A stretch of DNA of 64,000 nt from Linum tenue (taxonomy: Eukaryota > Streptophyta > Magnoliopsida > Malpighiales > Linaceae): NCBI GenBank assembly GCA_946122785.1, contig CAMGYJ010000011.1:2294001-2358000 (forward strand), read 5' to 3'. The position numbers were made by a program, and so were the translations under genes. Positions 57,243-64,000 of the stretch are shown here, in pieces (positions within the stretch are counted from its first letter, which is position 1; each line of letters opens with the position of its first letter). The notes beneath the pieces are model-generated. The model worked only from the letters and a program-made list of their open reading frames with translations, did not search any database and had not been told where the DNA came from.

Positions 57243-59233
57243 TCGCACGATTTGGCTTCCGATCGTATCGATTAATCAAGTGATGAATGATTTTTAGTTT
57301 TGTGAAGTCGTCGTTGTAGTCTCCTATCCGAGGTTTACTCGGTAGTATTTTCGGCGATCTAGTCATCGATTTGAAGTGTGGAAACCGATGTACATAATGA
57401 TCTGGTCTGATTTCGGTTGATGATATCTCAGATTCAATTAATTATTTTTATTATATGTAACTCTTTGTAGGCATATTCAACCAAACAACATCTTATAATA
57501 GTAATTAAAACTCATTTGAATCGCCCTAGATCCGAGTTTGATTTTAACTTCATTACAGTTTAATTGGTTCAACGGGCCCGGCTTAAACAATAGTACGCTC
57601 AAAGTTTCTAGAGTTTCCATACATTACATGGAAATAAGTCAGCGGGAAATAAATGTAGACGCATATAATAATCAATCGATCAGCAAGAGAAAAATGTTAA
57701 CATTCACACTGTGTCGCCGATGATGGATAATCAAAATTTCAAAACCCCGCGTCAAGATCAAATTTGGAAGTTTGGAGACTGTGTTCATATCACAAGTACA
57801 CGCAATGCTAATTAATCAGATACCCAACAAAAAATTTCTTATTAGGGAGGTTTGATGAGACATGACCGTTCGTCGTTTCCCAAAAGCAGAAAAGTTTTGA
57901 CTTGGGTTTCTTGACTTCTTAAGACATCAGATTATACTGTGTCAAAATAAGGAATGATGTCAGAAAATAAGGTTGAAAATAACAAATGACAATATTTTCT
58001 CACGATTGAACCTAGGTCTCAATCTAGGCACTAGGCAGGGGAGGGTAATGTTTTATGGTCATATGGATAAACACATTATAATCTTATACAACAAATTGAC
58101 TGGGGTTGTCTCTTACTTTTTTTCAAAATCGTGCTCTGCCTTCTCTATATCTCCAGCGCCTCTGTGAGATTTTCCAGGGGTTGCCGCCGGCACCTCTTGG
58201 TGACTGGCGGTAGCCCAATGCCCTTTCCTTCTCCTTTCAGTCTTTTCTTGCTGCTTTGATTCTGGTTTGGCATTTTTCAATCGGATTTTCCAGCTTTTTA
58301 GCTTCTCCTGCCTTTATGGCCTTTCCTTGCCCTGTTCTTGGGTTCCTTTTCCGGATTTGCTCTCCTTTGGGTTGGGTTTTGCATCTAGGGGTCTCCTCTC
58401 TAGATGGTGGGTTCATCAACATGCATGGTGAATCGATTCTGCGTTTTCCCCTCCGTTTCCCCTAGTGGTAGTTCTCTGCCTCTTGGTCGACGTTGGTGGA
58501 AGGAAGGCGGTGTCTGGCCCTTCTAACTGCGGTTTTCAGCTCTTGGATTTTGGGGTTTGAGCTCTTCTTCTCCCTTGATCAAGTTCTTGGTGCCTCGTCT
58601 CCCTCTGCTTTTTCAGCTCGGAGCATTTCGATCCTCTTCCATTTCCACCGCCATGTAATCCCTCACCAGAGATTCACTGTGTTGAGCGTCTTCCAGCGAC
58701 TCCCAGGAGGCGGCATATGGCGTTGTGTTCAATTGTCATGGATTCGATCGGATCGAACGAGCTGATTGTGCTTGGTGCTCTTTGATTGGTTTGATTGCAA
58801 GAGAGGTTTCGGTGTTTTCTGGATCTGATTCAAGTGTTGCAGATCTTTTGGGTTGATCTTTTCTGTGTTTTGTCCTTCCATTGTTGTATTTCTTAAACAC
58901 AGATTGTTCAATCGTGTGCTTAAGGATGTCTGTCCTTGATCTTTTCTGGACTTCTTTGTTGGCTTGTCTTGTAACCTATCTTTCAAAGAGCAATACAAGT
59001 AAATCCTTTGTCAAAAAAAAAAAAAAAAACTGGGGTTGTAGTTCCTCCTAGACTACAAGTGGGTCCGCTACTAGAGGTGAAAAGAACGACTTATAGAAAT
59101 TCTAAATAAAAATCAACGTCTATATACTGTTGAACTTAATACCTCTGATTCTGAAGTCTGAACATTTGAACTCTCATATTTGAGTATAAAATCAATTAAT
59201 AATAATTTTATAAGTACATCTCATCTCATGTAT
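57243..59233. repeat. Tandem duplication copy 1, interrupted by a retroposon
   Basis: Begins TCGCACGATTTGGCTTCC and repeats at 59234 with roughly 90% identity by eye. Without the 919-bp insertion and its 11-bp duplication the unit is about 1,061 bp. It encodes nothing recognised. Confidence 0.88.
58110..59028 (+). mobile_element. Poly-A retroposon inserted in copy 1
   Basis: A 919-bp insertion ending in about 17 A residues. It is flanked by an identical 11-bp duplication ACTGGGGTTGT (58099-58109 and 59029-59039), the signature of target-primed reverse transcription. Copy 2 of the duplication has a single ACTGGGGTTGT at about 60127, the empty site. The insert contains no recognised protein domain, so it is a non-autonomous LINE derivative, a SINE-like element or a processed transcript. 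Confidence 0.85.
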
Positions 59234-60325
59234 TCGCACGATTTGGCTTCCGATCGTATCAATTAATCAAGTGTTGAATGATTTTTAGCTTTGTGAAGTC
59301 GTTGGTGTAGTCTCTTATCCGAGGTTTATTCTGTAGTATTCCGTGATCTAGTCATCGATTTGAATTGTGGAAACCAATGTACATAATGATCTTGTCTGAT
59401 TTCGGTTGACGATATTTCAGATTCATTTAATTCTTTTTTTATATGTAACTCTTTGTAGACATATTCAACCAATCAACCACTAACAATACTAATTAAAACT
59501 CATTTGAATCGCTCTAGATCCGAGTTTGATTTTAACTTCATTACAATTTAATTGGTTCAACGGATCAGGCTTAAACAATAGTACTTTCAAAGTTTCTAGA
59601 GTTTCCATACATTACATGGAAAATAAGTCAGCGGGAAATAAATGTAGACGCATATAGTAATCAATCGATCATCAAGAGAAAAAGTGAACATTCACATTGT
59701 GTCGGCAATGATGGATCATCAAAGTTTCAAAACCCCGCGTGAAGATCAAATTTGGAAGTTTGGAGACTGTGTTCATATCACAAGTACAAGCAATGCTAAT
59801 TAATCAGATACCCAACAAAAATTTTCTTAGGGCAATGTCTATTTTTTACCCAAATTTTCTTATTATGGAGGTTCGATGAGAAATGACCGTTCGTCGTTTC
59901 CCAAAAGCAGAAAAGTTTTGACTTGGGTTTCCTGACTTCTTAAGACATCATATTATATTGAGTCAAAATAAGGAATGACGTCAGAAAATAAGGTTGAAAA
60001 TAACAAATGACAATATTTTCTCACGATTGAACCTAGGTCTCAATCTAGGCACTAGGCAGGGGAGGGTAATGTTTTATGGTCATAACTCATATGGATAAAC
60101 ACATTATAATCTTATACAACAAATTGACTGGGGTTGTAGTTCCTCCAGGACACAAGTGGGCCCGCTTGTAGAGGTGAAAAGAACGACTTATAAAAATCCT
60201 AAATAAAAATCAACTTCTATATACAATTGAACTGAATACCTCCGAAGTCTGAACCTTTGAACTCTCATATTTGAGTACAAAACCAAATAATAATAATTTT
60301 ATAAGTACATCTCATCTCATGTATT
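59234..60325. repeat. Tandem duplication copy 2, without the retroposon
   Basis: Direct repeat of 57243-59233, sharing the order of all landmarks including GTTCGTCGTTTCCC- and CAATCTAGGCACTAGGC-like text. It has a short extra segment near 59830-59865 (GGGCAATGTCTATTTTTTAC). Its join with copy 1 is direct. Confidence 0.85.
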
Positions 60326-60432
60326 AGCATGGGAATGACAAAACTAAAAAAAGACTAGTACACTAATTTACTAAACCAAACCAAGCGGTCGAACGTGCGA
60401 TGATATTTTCGAGGGTGATCACTGATCATAGT

Positions 60433-61017
60433 TAGGGGTGGTAAACGGTAATCCGGTAAACGGTTTACCGTTTTACCGAACCGGTAACCGGCGGTAACCG
60501 GTAAACCGTTTACCGGCGGTATCGGCAGCCGAGCAGGAAGTTGGGGGAGTCGGTTTACCGGACACGGTATCGGTAAATACTGATGGTAAATCGGTAATAC
60601 CGATACCGAAATCCCCCCTCCCTACTCCACTAACATATAACATATACATAATTATTCACAAATATAAAATATTACATACATGAATGTAAGTAAGTATAGG
60701 ACTAAAAAATATTGTAAATAAGAGTTAATAATAAATTATTAATTACAAAAATGATGAAAAAAACTCAAAAAAATCAAAATATTACAACATCACCCCACTT
60801 CCAGAAATTCGGTTCGGTAAATATTCGGTAAACCGACTGAAAAAGCTCCCGAAATCGCTTCTCACGGTATTTCGGTAATACCGGTAATTCAGTAATCGGT
60901 AAACCGGTTACAAACCAATATCGGTAATCGGTAACCGATTTGACCAACTTCAGTATACTGAAACCGATAAATTCGGTAAACAATTTACCGTTTACCGACC
61001 GAATCCCACCCCTAATT
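60433..61017. mobile_element. hAT-like non-autonomous element F
   Basis: About 585 bp, ends TAGGGGTGGTAAACGG and CGAATCCCACCCCTA plus a few bases. Flanks ATCATAGT (60425-60432) and TTCATAGT (61018-61025 region) match at 7 of 8. The arms are nearly pure repeats of CGGTAAACCG, GGTTTACCG and related palindromes; the middle is AT-rich and non-coding. Confidence 0.72.
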
Positions 61018-61025
61018 ATTCATAG

Positions 61026-61840
61026 TAACTGGGAAAGGTCTCGAAGCAGATGAAACTTGAAAGGAAGAGCGGAATTGGACAGACTCAAAAGCCTACGTCC
61101 GTCGTCTCCGAAGAGAGAAAGCCCACACACCAAGTCAGGCCACGGAAGCCCAAATCTGACCACACTGGCACAAAAACCCTGGCCCATGAGGCCATGACCA
61201 TGTAAAACCAGAGGCATGAAAGTCTAAACGGCCGAAATAATTGTGGGAGTCGTTGGCATGTCGGTTTTGGTCAAAGCAAAGTAGCATAACGTTAAAAGAA
61301 AAATGTTTTGGTCAGTTGGTAGAATCGTATGCAAATCTTTTTTCTCTGTTATTATTTTAGAGGCAATAGATAAAGCAATTTTAATTAATAATTAATTAAT
61401 AGGTGATTAGTTACACTATTCATTTGAGTTGTGATTGGCACAAAAAAAATATAATAATTAACGTTTTTAATTAAGTATCCAATATTTTCAATACAATTAA
61501 TAAGACATTGCCTCACTCGCATGGAACCCTCGATTCAAAAAGAAGCGTATCATGTTATGTTCTTTTTTTTTCCTTCTCAGTTCTTGATATTTTGATGTGG
61601 ATGTAACTCCATCGTTTCTTATCTCAGCCTGCTTGCCTTAAAAGTGAGTTCTTTTGACTACCATATATTGCCACGAGTTCGACTACTAGTCATATCAATG
61701 GCTGAAATAGGGCTTTGTAGTTTCTTCGGCTAGTATTTATGCATTACTAAACCCTATATAGTTCGAACAATAGGGTTTTACGTACGATCTATTTGAAATA
61801 TCAGAAATAGCACAACTACCTCGAGTCAAGAGTTCAATTC
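61026..61840. other. Intergenic region between elements F and G
   Basis: No gene recognised on either strand. Confidence 0.4.
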
Positions 61841-61848
61841 CTCATTGC

Positions 61849-62529
61849 TAGGGGGGGAAACGGTGCGGTTGCGGTTAACTGCACCGCAATTTGCGGTTAA
61901 CTGCAACCGCAAAACACCCATATTAGCCAACCGCGACCGCGTCCCTCACGGTTAGCGGTTAACCAAAAACCGCAGAACGCGATTAACGGTGAACCGCGGT
62001 TTCTGGTTGTAAAAACCGCAACAACCGAAACAGTATACGAAACTGCGATTAAGCAAACTAACCGCGAACTAACATGAAAAAAAAACACAGCAGCTACTGT
62101 TTTGTCTATTTTCACTTCCATCAAGCCCCTGCATCTGACGACGGCGCGGGAAGATGGGAAGGGTCGAAGGGAAATGGATTTTCGACTTTCGTTTCGTCAA
62201 ATCAAAACGACGGCAAAAGGGAGAAGTGGGGGAGGGGCTGGGTCGGGTTTGGGCTGCTGGGTTGGGGGTCTACTTTGGGCTGGGCTGGGGGGTCAAGTTT
62301 GGGCTGGGCTGAGGGTCAACTATGGGCTGGGGCTATCTCGCGGTTAGCCTTGCGGTTATATGGATTTGCGGTTTCGGTTGCGGTTAAACCGCAAACCGCA
62401 AAATAGTCCATATCTCCAACCGCGACCGCAAAATAGGCAAAATATGCGGTTTGCGGTTAACCAATAACCGCACGATTTCGGTGCGGTTATCGGTTTAACC
62501 GCGAAACCGCAACCGTTTTCCCAGCCCTA
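61849..62529. mobile_element. hAT-like non-autonomous element G
   Basis: 681 bp, ends TAGGGGGGGAAACGG and CCGTTTTCCCAGCCCTA. The 8-bp duplication CTCATTGC is perfect (61841-61848 and 62530-62537), so this is the most recently inserted copy of the family. Arms repeat GCGGTTAACCGC and AACCGCGACC words. The middle has GGGCTGGGCTGGGG- and TTGGGCTG-type repeats. Confidence 0.85.
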
Positions 62530-63109
62530 CTCATTGCCATTAGAAAAAAAGGTGGAAGAAAGATTATGATACCATAAGATATAAAAACACTGTATACTAT
62601 TCGATTTATTTTGTTCTCCACTACAAACACGACATATCTAGTTTTCCAACTAGTGTCTGACGGAACCATGCATTTCGTATCCATTGCTCATATCGTGCTC
62701 TAACCATATCATACCATGCCGTACTATACACTTGTCATTCATACGATACGACATTGCTGGGAAAAAAATCCCAAAAGATAACTGTTTTCACTTTTTTCAT
62801 ATTATTGGATCAAATATTGAAAACGAGAAAAAGGGAGGAAAACCAACGGCTGAGATCACTCCCACTTGACCTCCTCCCATTGGCTGCACCATCACATCAC
62901 AGTTCCCAACACTCTAATCCGATTGGCCCACGTTGCGCGATCCGCGTGGTCTCAAATTTCTGGATCGGACCAAATAAAATAATTAATAATACCCAAAGGA
63001 GATAATCTGCAAAAAAAAAAAAAACTCGAAAATAAAATTAGGAAAATGGAGATTACCAAATTGGGAGGGACGGAGGAGCTTTAAAAGGACGACTCCGATT
63101 GCCAACTTC
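62530..63109. other. Intergenic region upstream of a possible gene start
   Basis: AT-rich, no coding signal. TTTAAAAG at about 63080 is a TATA-like candidate for the exon that follows. Confidence 0.35.
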
Positions 63110-63266
63110 CACTTGTCGCCTTCTCCTTCCTCCCGCCGGAGACCAGAGCTCTGCTGAACCAGAAACGACACCTCTCTCTCTCTCTAACCTTTCTCTCCCC
63201 GTCTCAATTCCGATTTCCACGCCACCAAAATATCCCAATTAATTTTCCCCCGTATTTATTATTAAG
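63110..63266 (+). other. Likely non-coding first exon (5' UTR) of a plus-strand gene
   Basis: C/T-rich leader-like sequence with a (CT)n tract (63172-63185) that runs to AAG|GTAAGC, a good splice donor (exon end 63266). It is followed by a T-rich, intron-like stretch to the window edge with no coding frame. A TATA-like box lies about 30 bp before the proposed start. The gene itself would lie beyond 64000. Confidence 0.4.
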
Positions 63267-64000
63267 GTAAGCGGTGTTTTTTTCTACCTTTTCCCTTTGG
63301 TTTTCCCCTCCTTTTCGCTCCAGTTTACCTCCTTCGTCCTCTCTGTATTTAAGATTTTATTTTAGGAAATGGATATTGAGTGATTTACATCTTCTTTTAT
63401 TAGTTTTTTAATAGGAATAATTACGATTCTGGGTTTTTTGTTTTGTTTCTGGTCTGGGATGGTGGTCTTGCCTGCTGCTTCTTGATCTTGCAGTGGGGGT
63501 TGATTTTCCCGATTTCTGGGGGGAGATTTGGAGCTTAGGGTTTGATCCGAGTCGAAACTTTTCGTTTCCCCTTTTAGGGTTGTGAAAAAGTTTCCGACTT
63601 TTTCTGTTTTGGATTGGTGAATATTGGAATCCAGTTGGGGTAAATGGGTCTGGAGATGGATTCTGGCATGAATTCTCAGATGTTGGCTCGTTATTTTGAA
63701 CGGGTGTTTGAGATTTTGGGAGTTTTCTGTGCTACCGGGAAATGGGTTGGTGTTGGATAAGTTCATCTTGATTCTGCTCTTCTTCCCTCTTTCTATCGGA
63801 TCTGAGACATAAGGAAGGTTTAGCATAGAAAAAGGTCGTTACTTGAGTCTCTATGATCTAATTTGTGCTATATGTTTTCGACCGTATGATTGGACGAGGC
63901 CAAACAACAAGACAAACTATGTCCTTTGATCTACTGCTGAAACAGGGTTCCTGGGCAGTGGTAGGACTAGATATTTTCCCTCCCTCCCTCCTTGCTTTCT
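63267..64000 (+). other. Probable first intron, running off the window
   Basis: T-rich with no splice acceptor or coding frame that I could support. The minus-strand open frame at 63362-63826 is likely fortuitous. Confidence 0.35.

Noticed and set aside
63362..63826. 154-codon minus-strand frame near the right edge
   Set aside because: Lies in a T-rich probable intron and reads as Lys/Asn/Ser-rich noise without a family match.

Overview
This is nuclear DNA from a flowering plant, most likely a eudicot. The genes have many GT-AG introns and belong to plant-specific families, and the spaces between them are AT-rich and filled with plant transposons. I cannot name the species. Exon structures were worked out by eye from conserved protein families plus splice-site phase, and transcripts were not available.

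Genes from left to right. (1) A 3' fragment of the autophagy gene ATG2, minus strand, 141-831. (2) Cgi121/TPRKB, a KEOPS-complex subunit, minus, 1695-3080, with a reading-frame problem at exon 5. (3) A VID27/DEM-family gene, plus, 4141-6485. (4) An ERF109/RRTF1-type AP2/ERF factor, minus, 14537-15340. (5) A LOH2-type ceramide synthase, minus, 19139-22064. (6) The ribosome-assembly factor BRX1, minus, 23928-25832. (7) A core alpha-1,3-fucosyltransferase of the FUT11 type, minus, 39108-42813. (8) A COR27/COR28-type cold and clock regulator, minus, 44100-45956. (9) A ZIP metal transporter, plus, 52289-54511. (10) A DUF1685 protein, minus, 56086-56915. A likely 5' UTR exon of another plus-strand gene lies at the right edge. 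The genes do not form one pathway. Their order looks like an ancestral block whose Arabidopsis counterparts are split between a chromosome 3 and a chromosome 4 segment.

Mobile DNA fills the gaps. There is a complete and very young Ty1/copia element (9062-14281; LTRs differ at one position; intact 1392-codon ORF; perfect 5-bp target duplication). A 3.7-kb CACTA element (31380-35119) is nested in an older repeat. Two 5'-truncated L1-type LINE remnants are present. Seven dispersed hAT-like elements share a TAGGG[A/G]TGG end but have different, strongly self-complementary interiors, and three other hAT, Tourist and unassigned TIR elements accompany them or lie nearby. A satellite block (35.9-38.4 kb) has two related periods of about 347 and 59 bp. 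A 1.06-kb tandem duplication (57.2-60.3 kb) has one copy interrupted by a poly-A retroposon, and the other copy preserves the empty site.

No new enzymatic or defence system was found. The most interesting signals are the hAT-like family, the two-level satellite, the filled/empty retroposon site, the ATG2 fragment, the Cgi121 exon 5 problem, and a cluster of evening elements in front of the COR27-like gene.
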